From Pyxidicoccus trucidator (GTDB taxonomy: Bacteria > Myxococcota > Myxococcia > Myxococcales > Myxococcaceae), in NCBI RefSeq assembly GCF_010894435.1, contig NZ_JAAIXZ010000002.1, forward strand, positions 186,001 through 250,000: 64,000 nucleotides of DNA, written 5' to 3'. Under the pieces are notes generated by a model. That model searched no databases, was not told the origin of the DNA, and saw nothing but the letters and a program-made list of their open reading frames with translations. Shown here piece after piece: positions 17,642 to 27,500 of the stretch. The position numbers and the translations under genes are program-made. Within the stretch, counting starts at the first letter, position 1. Each line of letters begins with the position of its first letter.

Positions 17642-20194
17642 TCACCCGCAGTCGTAGATGGTGCCGTTGCAGTTGCTGTCCACAGCGTCCCAGCAATACT
17701 CAAGGGCTCCCGGATAGGTGGTCGCGTTGGCATCGTTGCAATCCGTGCCATTGCTCACATAGCCAGAGGGTGCTGACGAGCAGGCCTGTTTCGGTGCGCT
17801 CGCCTTGCCGAAGCGGTCTCCGTCCGCGTCCCGGAAGTAGGTCGTCGTCACGCCCTCATCTTCACGGCCATCACAGTCGTTGTCGACGCCGTCGCATACC
17901 TCCTTGGCCCCGGGTTTGATGGTCGACTTCGAGTCATTGCAGTCCCTGGAGTTCGACACGTACCCGGACGGCTGCGAGCACGCCAGGGTCTTCACGTTCG
18001 GGTTGCCGTAGGCATCCTTATCCGCATCCCGGTACCACGTCGGCTGCACGCCTTCGTCCACCTGACCGTTGCAGTTGTTGTCCAGGGCGTCACATACCTC
18101 CCCGGCCCACGGATGGCTGATGGCGCTTGCGTCATTGCAGTCGACAGCGTTGGACACGTACCCGCCCGGCTGCGAGCAAGCCAGGATCTTCACGCTCGGG
18201 TTGCCGTAGCCATCCCTATCCCCATCCCAGTACCACGTCGGCTGCACGTTTTCGTCCACCTGGCCATTGCAGTTGTTATCCACTCCGTCGCACGCCTCCG
18301 CGGCACCGGGCCTGGTGCTCGCGTTCGCGTCGTTGCAATCCAGTGCGTTCGCGACGTAACCGGCGGGCTGCAGGCAGTTCTGCGTCGTGGTGCTCGCGCT
18401 GCCGTAGCCGTCACCGTCCGCATCGCGATACCACGTCTTTGTGGCCAGACCGTCATCCACCGAGCCATTGCAGTCGTTGTCCTTCGCGTCGCATACCTCG
18501 CTCGAGGCAGCCGTCTGCTGTACGCAGTGGAGGGTGCCAGTCGTGCAGTAGGTCACTCCGCTGGCGCACACGCCCTGCAATCCAGTCGAGCAGGACTTCG
18601 AGCCACCCGGGTTGCCTTCATCCGCTTCCCCATCACAGTCATTGTCGAGCCCATCACACTGCTCGTTCGAGGGCTGCACGTTCTGCACACAGACCACTGT
18701 GCCATCGGTACATGCAGTGGTCCCGGCGGCGCAGACGCCCAGATTCGTCGTCGGGCAGGCCAGGTTGCTCCCCGGATTGCCGTCGTCCACGACCGTGTCG
18801 CAGTTGTCGTCCACGCCGTTGCACGCCTCCGCCGCCCCAGGGTGCGTGGCCGACGTGAAGTCGTCACAGTCGATCTCTTCCACGAAGCCTGGGGAGGGCG
18901 TACACGCCTGCTCGTTGGCGAACTCATCGCCAAATCCGTCACCATCGCCATCGAAGTAGAACGTATTGGTGAGCTGGCTCTGCGTCGGGACCGTCGCGGG
19001 GACCTCGGACATGGAGCCATTTCCGAGCCGTCCCTGACCGTTGCTGCCCCATGCCCATACCGGGCACCCCGGGCGCACGGCCAGTGCATGCTGCGCGCCG
19101 GCCGAGATCGCCTTCGCGTCTCCCAGTTCTGTCACGTCCACGGACCCGGGACTGTTCGTCGTGGTGCCGTTGCCGATCTGCCCGAAGTTGTTCTGGCCCC
19201 AGGCCTTCACGAAGCCGTTCCCCATGATGACCAGAGAGAAGTAGTGGCCAGCGACGATGGAAGTACCGGCGAACACGCCTCCCACCGGAGTGGGAGCCAG
19301 GACGGGCGTGGTGGTGCTGCTGCCGGTGCCAACCTGCCCGAAGTTGTTCTGGCCCCAGGCCCAGACGTTTCCAAACTGCGTATCGATGACCAGTGAGTGA
19401 CCGGCGCCCGCTGCGATGGCCTTGGCACCCGGTAGCCCCGCGACCTTGACGGGGACCAGCACCGAGGTGCTGGCAGCGCCTGTGCCCACCTGGCCGGAGG
19501 TGTTCTGTCCCCATGCCCACACGTTGCCGTCAACATCCAGTGCCAGCGCGTGGTTCACTCCACCGGCGATGGCCTGAATGGGCGGAAGCCCTGTCACCTG
19601 CACGGGGGTCGCCACCGTGAGGCTGATGGCACCGGTGCCCACCTGGCCAGAGGTGTTCTGCCCCCAGGCCCACACCTTGCCGTCCGCATCCAGCGCCAGC
19701 GAGTAGCTTCCACCAGCCGCGATGCGCTGGATGAGGGGGAGTCCCGCCACCTTCGTGGGAGTCAGCACCGTGCCGCCAACGCTACCGAGCCCCACCTGGC
19801 CGGAGGCGTTCTGACCCCATGCCCAGACCTGGCCGGTGAGGTCCAGCGCGAGCGAGTGGCTGATACCGGCCGCGAGGGCCTTCACTCCAGGGAGCCCCGG
19901 GACCCGCGCGGGGCTGGCCGTGGACTGGGTGCTTGCCGTCCCGAGCTGGCCAGACAGGTTGTTGCCCCAAGCCCAGACCTCCCCACTCTTGCGCAGGGCC
20001 AGGGAGTGATAGGCCCCCGCCGCCACGGTCTCCGGCACTTGCACCGAGGCGAGCGCCTGCTTCGCCGGGGTCTTCATGTCCGGAGGGTTGTCTGCTTCCA
20101 GGGTCGGCGAACCGCAGCCCGCTGCAATCATGGCCAGGGTCGTCGCGAATCTGGTCAGGCGGGAAAGCGCTTCCTTCGTGTACTGCATCTTCAA
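17642..20194 (-). CDS. Lipoprotein with an RCC1 propeller and MopE-type calcium-binding repeats
   Basis: The TTG at 20194 is spaced 8 bases from AGGAG; an in-frame ATG at 20188 is the alternative. The N-terminus has a lipoprotein signal ending AMIAAGC (Cys ~27). Residues ~55-390 contain seven RCC1 repeats of the form AG..HSLALD..G.VWAWGQN, enough for one seven-bladed propeller. The C-terminal half has repeated MopE-like 'putative metal-binding' units, alternating YRDADGDGYGNP, DCNDANA..PGA and CDGVDNNCNGQVDE, rich in Asp and Cys. These probably bind calcium and are stabilised by disulfides, so the protein should be outside the cytoplasm. Likely a surface adhesion or scaffold protein. Confidence 0.87.
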   Translation of the reverse strand: MKMQYTKEALSRLTRFATTLAMIAAGCGSPTLEADNPPDMKTPAKQALASVQVPETVAAGAYHSLALRKSGEVWAWGNNLSGQLGTASTQSTASPARVPGLPGVKALAAGISHSLALDLTGQVWAWGQNASGQVGLGSVGGTVLTPTKVAGLPLIQRIAAGGSYSLALDADGKVWAWGQNTSGQVGTGAISLTVATPVQVTGLPPIQAIAGGVNHALALDVDGNVWAWGQNTSGQVGTGAASTSVLVPVKVAGLPGAKAIAAGAGHSLVIDTQFGNVWAWGQNNFGQVGTGSSTTTPVLAPTPVGGVFAGTSIVAGHYFSLVIMGNGFVKAWGQNNFGQIGNGTTTNSPGSVDVTELGDAKAISAGAQHALAVRPGCPVWAWGSNGQGRLGNGSMSEVPATVPTQSQLTNTFYFDGDGDGFGDEFANEQACTPSPGFVEEIDCDDFTSATHPGAAEACNGVDDNCDTVVDDGNPGSNLACPTTNLGVCAAGTTACTDGTVVCVQNVQPSNEQCDGLDNDCDGEADEGNPGGSKSCSTGLQGVCASGVTYCTTGTLHCVQQTAASSEVCDAKDNDCNGSVDDGLATKTWYRDADGDGYGSASTTTQNCLQPAGYVANALDCNDANASTRPGAAEACDGVDNNCNGQVDENVQPTWYWDGDRDGYGNPSVKILACSQPGGYVSNAVDCNDASAISHPWAGEVCDALDNNCNGQVDEGVQPTWYRDADKDAYGNPNVKTLACSQPSGYVSNSRDCNDSKSTIKPGAKEVCDGVDNDCDGREDEGVTTTYFRDADGDRFGKASAPKQACSSAPSGYVSNGTDCNDANATTYPGALEYCWDAVDSNCNGTIYDCG

Positions 20195-20697
20195 GTCGTC
20201 TGCTCCTGAGTGCCACTCATGGCTTTCCCTCCCGGCGCATGAGTGGCTGGGTGGACCTGTCCCGCTAGCTCAACCGGCCGGACGTCATGCCTGCCTGCAC
20301 ATGGCGACTGTCGGTACTCCACTTCGAGCGGGCTCGTGACAAGTGATTGGGAGGCGCAGGGAATGAAAGCCCAGGTTTATTGCAAACTCAAATTGGCTGC
20401 CTGAGCACGCCTGCTTCGACCGGATGAGTATTCAATTGAGCGAATGGCAGACGTCATGCTCGGCGGACAGGTGAAGGCGGGCACCTATGTCTGGTTGATG
20501 ATGGGATACATGCGGTGAGAGCCTTCCCAGGCCACCGATGTAGCGAGGGCATGAAATGCGGTTCACATCGGCCGCGGAGTATCGGTAGCCATGAAGCGCC
20601 TTGGACAGCGCGCCGAGGGCATGGTGGAGCTGCTTGTCCCTGCCCACCACTCCCTGGGGCTTGTCGTGTCGGGAGCCACGAGGTTGACTGCCCGAGC
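20195..20697. other. 503-bp gap without a recognised gene; lower-G+C stretch
   Basis: The gap separates two divergent lipoprotein genes. The part around 20341-20450 is more AT-rich than the surroundings (for example TTTATTGCAAACTCAAATTG) and probably carries promoters. Short open frames here (for instance one starting at 20591) have no SD, no recognisable domain and run out of phase into the next gene. A tRNA-like GCTAGCTCAACCGG near 20264 does not fold as a tRNA. Confidence 0.6.
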
Positions 20698-21162
20698 ATG
20701 CGCCTCTTCGTCCGTTGCCTGCCCCTCGCGGGTGTCATCCTCCTCGCCAGCTGCGGTGGCCTCCGCCAGGGACTCGCGGAGGAGGGGTTTCTGCAGCAGC
20801 AACTGTATGACTACTCGTACGACGTTCCCCTGGACTCCCTCTGGACGGAGGCGAAGGCGGTGACAGGGGCCCTCGGAGGCGAGGAGGGGACGGAGGGCGG
20901 TGTGCGTACCTTCTCCGTCTCCGCCCGGATGGGTGATGCCCATGAACCGGGGTCCTCCGGGCTCCACATGCGGGGTTGGGAGGTGGAGGGCCGCGGTTAC
21001 CTGCACATCTTCCGCGTGCGGTACGGAGACCCGGCTCCCCATCCCGCCGACCTTTCGGCGCGAGCGGTGGACCTGGAGATGAAGCTGCTAGAGCGGTTCC
21101 ACCCCGAGGACGCGCGGAAGTTCCAGGAGGGAGCGCACCGGGCCGGGCAACGCGCCCGGTAG
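20698..21162 (+). CDS. Small lipoprotein of unknown function
   Basis: Start ATG 20698 gives MRLFVRCLPLAGVILLASC, a short lipoprotein signal with lipobox LASC. The mature part is ~136 residues with YDYSYDVPLDSLWTEAKAVT, a pattern like small outer-membrane-targeted myxobacterial lipoproteins (perhaps a BamC- or DUF3576-like fold, unproven), then a conserved-looking HIFRVRYGDP strand. SD is weak (AGG about 13 bases upstream). I do not recognise the family. It ends in a stem (21143-21159) that overlaps the last codons, and the next gene is convergent 10 bp later. Confidence 0.72.
   Translation: MRLFVRCLPLAGVILLASCGGLRQGLAEEGFLQQQLYDYSYDVPLDSLWTEAKAVTGALGGEEGTEGGVRTFSVSARMGDAHEPGSSGLHMRGWEVEGRGYLHIFRVRYGDPAPHPADLSARAVDLEMKLLERFHPEDARKFQEGAHRAGQRAR
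21143..21159. terminator. Hairpin at the end of the small lipoprotein gene
   Basis: CCGGGC and GCCCGG pair around a 5-nt loop inside the last codons of the rightward gene and just before the convergent gene's end at 21173. Confidence 0.45.
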
Positions 21163-21172
21163 CTCTGCCCGC

Positions 21173-22435
21173 TCAGTCCAACTGCACGACGACCACCGCG
21201 GGCCTGCCGGGGGCGATGTCCACCTCGCGCACCTGTTCCCGCGCTCCCGCACGGATTCGCACCGCCTGCCGACCCTTGGGTAGCGACAGCCGCGCCACCT
21301 GGAACTCGGCCGGGAGGCTGAGCCAGCCCTGCTCCATGCGGTTGTTCACCTCACCCACCCGGCGGATGACGAGCGCCGCGCCCACCGGAGGAATCAGCAG
21401 GTAGCTCACCAACGTGCCCAGGTTCACCGCGACGGACGGGGCCCGCTCGGTGTCGGCGAGCGCTCCCAGCGCGCCACGGCGGAGCAGCAGGTTCTCCAGC
21501 GAGGTGACGGTCTCCGCCACCTGTTCCTGTCCGGCCACCGCGACACGGGCCTTCGCATGCGACCAGCTCCGCGCGCAGACGGACCAGACCTGGGTGCCGC
21601 CCCGAGTCAGCACACAGCGCTCGGGGATGCGGCCGGCTTCCACGAAGACCACCAGCTCTCCCTCGTCCTGCGTGGCGGGCGCCAACGGCCCGGCGTGGAG
21701 CCGCTCCAACTCGGGCAGCTCTGGACGCTCCAGTCGCCGCGCCTCGGCCACGAGCTTCGGCAGCAGGTGCGTCAGGTGAGAGGGCGCTCCCGGTGGCGCC
21801 AGGCGGGTGACGCGCCAGGCCTCCAGGTAGTCGATGAACGCCGAGGCCTCATTCCCCGCCAGCTCATGCGCCAGCGCGCTCACGTAAAGCCCGAACGCGA
21901 GCCGCTCCAGGTACGCGCGGAAGTCCTCGTCGAACGGCACCAGCGCGAGGTTCCGCTCCAGCTCCGTCCGGTGCTGCGCCTCCAGGTGCTGCCGCAGGTG
22001 CAGTGCGTCCGTGAGCCGCGCCTCCACCGCAGCTTCCTCCGGTCGGCCCAGCTGAAGGAAGTTGAGCGCGTTCAGCGTGTGCAGCGCCTGGCGCTCCAGC
22101 GTCCCCATCCGCCAGGGCGCGCTCCCGAAGAGCTCCTGGGACAGCCGCACCGTCTCGCGCTCGTCCGCCAGCGCCGCCGCTTCGCGCAGGGCCCGGCTGC
22201 TCTGCTCCCACTCTCCGGCCCGGTGCAGCAGCGCGCCCTGGTCCGCCACCACCAGCAGCCTGTCCAGGGACTCGCGACCGGCCTCGGCGTCCAGCTCCCG
22301 CAGCGCCTCCGGGTATTGCTCCGCCTCGGCGAGCGCTCGCACCCGGGCGGTATGCCGCACGTAACTCGGTGTGCAGGCGCCCAGGGCCAACACGAGCAGG
22401 AGTCCGACACAGCGGATGGAGCGGGGAGCGGCCAT
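21173..22435 (-). CDS. Lipoprotein with TPR-like N-terminus (COG3014-like)
   Basis: Start 22435 gives MAAPRSIRCVGLLLVLALG followed by AC, a lipoprotein signal; AGGAG is 4 bases upstream. The 420-aa product begins with helical TPR-like repeats (EAEQYPEALRELDAEAGRES; RAGEWEQSSRALREAAALAD) and continues with ALAHELAGNEASAFIDYLEA. Later it has the strand-rich segment GELVVFVEAGRIPERC and a YLLIPPVGAALVIRR hydrophobic stretch. This order resembles COG3014-type proteins, which have a TPR part and a conserved C-terminal beta domain, but the match is from memory. Role unknown; probably assembles or senses something at the inner face of the outer membrane. Confidence 0.75.
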   Translation of the reverse strand: MAAPRSIRCVGLLLVLALGACTPSYVRHTARVRALAEAEQYPEALRELDAEAGRESLDRLLVVADQGALLHRAGEWEQSSRALREAAALADERETVRLSQELFGSAPWRMGTLERQALHTLNALNFLQLGRPEEAAVEARLTDALHLRQHLEAQHRTELERNLALVPFDEDFRAYLERLAFGLYVSALAHELAGNEASAFIDYLEAWRVTRLAPPGAPSHLTHLLPKLVAEARRLERPELPELERLHAGPLAPATQDEGELVVFVEAGRIPERCVLTRGGTQVWSVCARSWSHAKARVAVAGQEQVAETVTSLENLLLRRGALGALADTERAPSVAVNLGTLVSYLLIPPVGAALVIRRVGEVNNRMEQGWLSLPAEFQVARLSLPKGRQAVRIRAGAREQVREVDIAPGRPAVVVVQLD

Positions 22436-22559
22436 GGCGCTCCTCATGCTACTTCGAGGCTCCGGAGCCGGTGTCGCGAGTGCCCGCTGCCTGTCAGCCG
22501 CACCGCGCCTGACGCATTTCTCCAATGCAGACCTCGGATGACCTCGGCAGGATGCGCGC

Positions 22560-22922
22560 ATGACCGAGCTCAAGAGCTACGAAGGCGGCTGTCACTGCGG
22601 GAAGGTTCGCTACTCCGTGAAGCTGGACCTCACCCAGCCCATGCTGTCGTGTAACTGCTCCATCTGCCAGAAGTCGGGGACCCTCCTGGGGTTCGTACCC
22701 GTGGACCAGTTCGCCCTGAAGTCCGGCGAGGAGAGCCTCACCGACTACCAGTTCAACAAGAAGGTCATCCACCACCTGTTCTGCTCCACGTGTGGCGTGC
22801 GCTCGTTCGGTCGCGGCACGGGGCCTGACGGCAAGGAGATGCGCGCCATCAACGTGCGCTGCCTGGACAACGTCGATCTGGAGCAGCTGAACGTGATGAA
22901 GTACAACGGTCGGGCCAGCTAG
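22560..22922 (+). CDS. GFA/CENP-V family zinc protein
   Basis: A 120-aa protein of the glutathione-dependent formaldehyde-activating (GFA) fold. The zinc ligands are visible: CHC at residues 11-13, CNCSIC at 31-36, and CSTC at 75-78. The region RAINVRCLDNVDLEQLNVM is typical of the C-terminus. The family was named for S-hydroxymethylglutathione formation, but most members have no proven activity. It is divergent from the lipoprotein gene and convergent, by 4 bp, with the kinase gene. AGGA about 8 bases before the ATG acts as SD. Confidence 0.92.
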   Translation: MTELKSYEGGCHCGKVRYSVKLDLTQPMLSCNCSICQKSGTLLGFVPVDQFALKSGEESLTDYQFNKKVIHHLFCSTCGVRSFGRGTGPDGKEMRAINVRCLDNVDLEQLNVMKYNGRAS

Positions 22923-22926
22923 CGCG

Positions 22927-24438
22927 CTACCGCTCGCCCTCGCCGTGGCCACCACCCCGGGGGGGCACGCGACGGGGCGGGGGAGCATCCTCCGCCGCCG
23001 CTGTCCGGGCGGGCTTTGCCGGCGCGGGCCTTGCCGCGGGTGCCGCCGCGGGCGCCTTGCTCGCACCCGCGGCCTTGGCGTGCGAGGCCGGCACCGGCGA
23101 CGCGGATGCAGGGGAACCGCCCCCTGCGCTCCGGCCCTGCGAGGCCGGTGCGGGCGCCGCCGAGGCGGAGGAACCACTGCCTGGGCCTCGTCCCTGCGAG
23201 GCCGGCACGGGCGAAGCCGACGCGGTCCTGGAGGGCACCGGTGACGCCGACGCGGAGGAGACAGTCCGCCCCTGCGCGGAAGGCACCGGTGACGCCGACG
23301 CGGAGGAAACACTCCGGCCCTGCGCGGAAGGTACGGGAGACGCCGACGCGGAGGAGCTGCCACCCTTCACCGGCGACGCCGAGGGCGTCGAGCCGCCACC
23401 CGGCCGCGCCGGCTTCGGCTCGGCAGCGGGCGCACTGGCCGCCAGCCGCGCCGCGAGCTTCGGGTCGTAGTGGATGACGGTGGGCTCGGCGGCGAAGCGC
23501 TCCTCCTCCAGCTCCTCCGAGTACATGCCCTGCATGAACGCGGCGAGGTGCGCGGGAGTGGCGTGCAGCTTCTGCTGCATGAGGAACTCCTCCAGCGCGA
23601 GCTGCAGCTCACCCGCCGTGGAGAAGCGCTCCTCGCGCTTGCGCGCCAGCGCCTTGAGCACAATCGCGTCCAGCGCCTTCGGGACGTCCGGCACCACCTC
23701 GGACGGCGGGACAATCTTCGCCCCCACCACCGCCTTGAGCGTGGCGAACTCCGAGTCCCGCTTGAACAGGCGCGTCAGCGTCAGCAATTCGTAGAACACC
23801 GTCCCCAGGCCGAACACGTCCGAGCGGTGGTCCAACGGCTCGCCCCGCGCCTGCTCCGGGGACATGTACGCGTGCTTGCCCTTGATGGTGCCCACCATCG
23901 TCTGGGACACCTTCCCGGACGCCTTGGCCACCCCGAAGTCGATGATCTTGACGCCGCCGTTGAAGCCCACCAGCACGTTCTGCGGCGACACGTCCCGGTG
24001 GATCAGCGCCAGCTTCCGCCCGGACGGGCTGCGCGCGTTGTGCGCCCCGTCCAGCCCGGCGGCCGCGTCCGCGATGATGCGGCACTTCAGCCCCAGGGGG
24101 ATGACCACCTTGCGCGCATGGGCCCGCTGACCCAGGGGGCCCACCGCCTCGCCGTGCACGTACTCCATGGCGATGAAGTACTGCCCGTCCACGTCTCCCA
24201 AATCGTAGATCTGCGCGATGTTGGGGTGGTTGAGGTGCGCGGCGATGCGCCCCTCGTCGAGGAACATCTGGATGAACTCGTCGTCCTCGGACAGGTGGGG
24301 CAGGAGCCGCTTGAGCACCAGCAACTTCTGGAAGCCCACCGGGCCCTTCTGCCGGGCGAGATAGACGGCGCCCATGCCGCCGACAGCGATTTTCCGGAGC
24401 AGCTCGTAGCGGCCGAAGGTTTCCACGACGGCCGCCAC
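22927..24438 (-). CDS. Hanks-type serine/threonine protein kinase, soluble, with a repeat-rich tail
   Basis: Starts at a GTG. The kinase domain spans about residues 8-285: Gly loop KIAVGGMGAVYLA (17-29), Lys 43 in LVLKRLLP, catalytic loop HRDVSPQN (147-154) and DFG (167-169), then the APE-equivalent MSPEQ. The HRDVSPQN form is common among myxobacterial kinases and includes the catalytic Asp. It should be active. There is no transmembrane segment. From ~330 on the protein is a low-complexity Ala/Ser/Pro tail with 16-residue units SSASASPVPSAQGR, encoded by 48-bp DNA repeats, ending in basic/Gly residues. The tail could be a flexible or phosphorylated linker. Confidence 0.93.
   Translation of the reverse strand: MAAVVETFGRYELLRKIAVGGMGAVYLARQKGPVGFQKLLVLKRLLPHLSEDDEFIQMFLDEGRIAAHLNHPNIAQIYDLGDVDGQYFIAMEYVHGEAVGPLGQRAHARKVVIPLGLKCRIIADAAAGLDGAHNARSPSGRKLALIHRDVSPQNVLVGFNGGVKIIDFGVAKASGKVSQTMVGTIKGKHAYMSPEQARGEPLDHRSDVFGLGTVFYELLTLTRLFKRDSEFATLKAVVGAKIVPPSEVVPDVPKALDAIVLKALARKREERFSTAGELQLALEEFLMQQKLHATPAHLAAFMQGMYSEELEEERFAAEPTVIHYDPKLAARLAASAPAAEPKPARPGGGSTPSASPVKGGSSSASASPVPSAQGRSVSSASASPVPSAQGRTVSSASASPVPSRTASASPVPASQGRGPGSGSSASAAPAPASQGRSAGGGSPASASPVPASHAKAAGASKAPAAAPAARPAPAKPARTAAAEDAPPPRRVPPRGGGHGEGER
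23243..23356 (-). repeat. 48-bp tandem repeat within the kinase tail
   Basis: The block GACGCCGACGCGGAGGA recurs at 23243, 23291 and 23339, exactly 48 bp apart, with near-identical sequence between. It encodes the 16-residue unit containing SASASPVPSAQGR. The period is a multiple of three, so copy-number changes keep the frame. Confidence 0.8.
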
Positions 24439-24531
24439 GATAGCCGCGCCGGGCCCGGGGGAGGAAGCCCGCGGCGCGTCATTTCCCGGAACGCGCGGAC
24501 TCCCCTGTCAACCCCCCGAGCCCGTCAATCC

Positions 24532-27500
24532 TCATGGGGTGGACGGCGGGGCCCGGCACACGCTGCGGTAGCGGACCTCCACGGCCTGTCCCGGGGTGGG
24601 CACCGCGCCCGTGTTGAAGATGACGGCGTTGCGGTCCTCGTCATAGGTCCACTGGGTGGCGGGCAGGACCTGGCCCTGGACCCGCACCGTCATCTCCGCC
24701 GTGCCGGTGGGGTCCGCGGTGAGCGGGAAGTCCGCCTGCAGGGCCCCGGCGCGCTGGATGACCGAGTCCAGCAGTGGGCGGTAGTCCGAGCGGCAGATGG
24801 AGTCCACCTGCCCGCCCGTGCCGCGCGCCACGCTGACGAAGCGGTCCGCCTCGTTGCCGGCGGTGGAGCAGCTGTTGTCCGAGGGCACCAGCGCGTAGAG
24901 CTGGCTGCGGTGGGACATGCCCGTGCCCTTCAGCGTCTGGAGGAACTGGATGTAGCTGTCCGGGCTGAAGCCGGAGTTGTCGTCCTCGTCCGCCAGCACC
25001 ACCACCGCCATGCGGGCCGCCGCGCGGGTGAAGCCCGCGTTGCCGTCGTTCGTCTGCGCGGTGCGCGGGTCGTCCGTCTGCTCGGACAGCGGGGCGGACA
25101 GCGCCGCGCGCATCGTCTCCAGGCCCTGCACCAGGTTGTGGCACAGCCCCACGTCCAGGTTCTCCTGGATGTCGAGGGCCGCGTTGGGGCTGTTGCCGGA
25201 CACCACGCGCGGGTTGCCGCCATTCACCGGGAAGAGGCGACCGGCCTCACCGCCGTTGGCCCCGCCGCCGCACTGCGGGCCCCGAGCCACCAGGCCCGTG
25301 CTGGTGACGCCCACGCGCACGTCCACGCCCGCCTGCTTCGCCGTCTGGAGCCAGCCCGGAATCGCCGCCTTCAGGCGGCTCTGGTACTGCGCCATGGTGG
25401 TGGTGTTGGAGATGACGAAGAGCACGTCCAGCTGGCTGTCGGTGCCCTGCGTGTAGCGGTCCACCTGGATGCCCTCGTGGTTCGTCTCCGCAATCAGCGG
25501 GACGAGGAAGGGGTCCGCCTCCGTGTCGGTGCGCAGGTACAGCGGGCTGAAGTGCTGGCCGTGCACGTTGCGGGCGTAGCCCACCTCCAGCTCGAAGCCC
25601 TCGCCCGGCCCCAGCTCGCGCGGCGCATTCATGGGCGTCAGCAGGCTGAACTGGCGGCTGGTGCCGTTGCCAATCTCCGCGCCGGACACGGTAATCGGCT
25701 CGCTGCACCGGTTGGCCACGTACGTCTTGCGGGGCGCCGCGGCACAGTCATAGCGGATGGGGCCGAAGTCCACGTAGGCCGGCGTGGCCACCAGGCAGCT
25801 CGCCCGCGACACGCCCCTCAGGGGCAGCGTCACCGTGGGGTAGGCCGGGTTGTTGACCGTCATCTTCAGCTCGCCCGTGAAGGTGCCCTCGGCCGGAGGC
25901 CGGAAGGCCACCATGGCGCTGAAGGCCGTGTCGTAGACCACGACGCCGCCGGTGAGCCGGCCGCCCGGCATGAAGAAGGCGCCGCCCCCGTCATTGGAGA
26001 TGTGGATGTCCTTCACCGCGCACTCCGCGCGGCCCGGGTTGCGGAAGTAGAAGCCCAGCACCGCGCCGCGGCCGGGCACCACGTTGCCGAAGTCCATGGC
26101 CGGCTGCGGGAGCAGCTCGTACACGCACGGGCCGCTCGCGCGCGCCCGGCCGGTGAGGACAATCGCTCGCTCCGGGTTGAACATGTCGTCCGAGCGGACG
26201 TAGAGCGTGGCCTGCCAGACGCCCTCTGCCTTGGGCTCGAAGTAGACCTTCAGCTCCAGCGCGTCGTTGCCGGGAGAAATCGTCAGGGCGGCCGAGTCCA
26301 GCGTGGGCCAGGTGCCGCCAGTCCACGCGTAGCGCTGGGTGCCGCGCGTGGGCACGTCCACGCTGAACTGGGCGCTGGCGCCGTCGGAGCGCACGCCCGT
26401 GAAGCGCAGGTCGCCGTTGCTGCCCGCGTTGGTGATGCGGATGACCTTCTCCACCTTGCCGCCCACCGGCAGCTCGCCGAAGTCCAGCGACACCGGCGTC
26501 ACCGCCAGCGTGGGCCGGCCGCCGCGCGCGTCCAGAATCACCTGCGACTGCCGCTCCTTGTCGGACGCGTAGTGCACGGTGAGGTCGCCCACGTTGGGGC
26601 CGGAGAAGCGGGCGGCGAACTCCATCTTCACCTCTACCGTCTCGCCCGGCTGCACCGTGGAGCCCTCCGGCTTGGACAGCGGCTGGAAGGCGCGGTCGCT
26701 GGTGGCGAGCTTGGAGATGGTGACGGGGCGCCAGGTGATGTTGCGGGCGCGGGTGAAGGACTCGGTGCGCTCGTGCACCGGAATCTGGTCGAACGGCACC
26801 GGCGCCGGGTCGAACGCGAAGGCGTTGGCCACCGAGTTGCCCTTCAGGTCCACCACGGAGGGCGTGCAGTCCTCGCACGAGCGGACCTCGAGGCGCGCGC
26901 CCATGGCGCCCAGGGCGCGGGGCAGGTACCGGGTGCTCACCTTCTGCGAGGCGAAGGGCGGAATGGTGATGGTGTCCGGAGTGAAGGGGTCCGGACTGTC
27001 ACCCTGCACCACCAGCGTCAGCGGCAGGTCCACCGGGTTGGTGACGGTGACCTCCAGCGTGCGCTCGCTCTCCACCTCCAGCGTCTCGTAGTCCAGCAGC
27101 GGAGGGAACACGCTGATGGGCGTGGGCGTGCCCAGGCCCATGACGCGCACCTGCGACTGCGCGCCCTGGTTGGCGTCCGTCGCCACCTGCACCGTCTCCT
27201 CGGCGACCCCCTCCTTTAGAGGGTGGAAGCGCACGTGCACCAGGTGCGACTCGCCCGGCAGCACCCTTCCGTCACCCTCCCCGAGCTCCACCTCATAGGA
27301 GGGGTGCCCGACGAGGCCCAGCGCGTCGAGCGCGAAGAAGGGCACATAGCCAACGTTCCGGATGCGTACCTGCTTCTCCCGCCACTCGCCCACCGGCACC
27401 TCGCCGAAGTCGAGCACGTCCACGTCCAACACCGCCGTTGCCTGCACCGCGCGGGTCTCATTCCCCTCGTGGCAGGCCACCCCGGTGGTGGTGAGAAACG

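Noticed and set aside
20255-20330. tRNA-like GCTAGCTCAACCGG sequence
   Set aside because: The D-arm does not pair (no matching GAGC) and no anticodon or T-arm follows, so it is not a tRNA.
20591-20863. Rightward open frame starting MKRLGQRAEG
   Set aside because: It overlaps the true lipoprotein gene out of frame, has no SD and no domain.
23470-27219. Very long rightward open frame opposite the kinase and the ASH lipoprotein
   Set aside because: It is rich in Arg, His, Ala and Gln, has no domain and mirrors the third-codon-position G+C of two real leftward genes; a compositional shadow.
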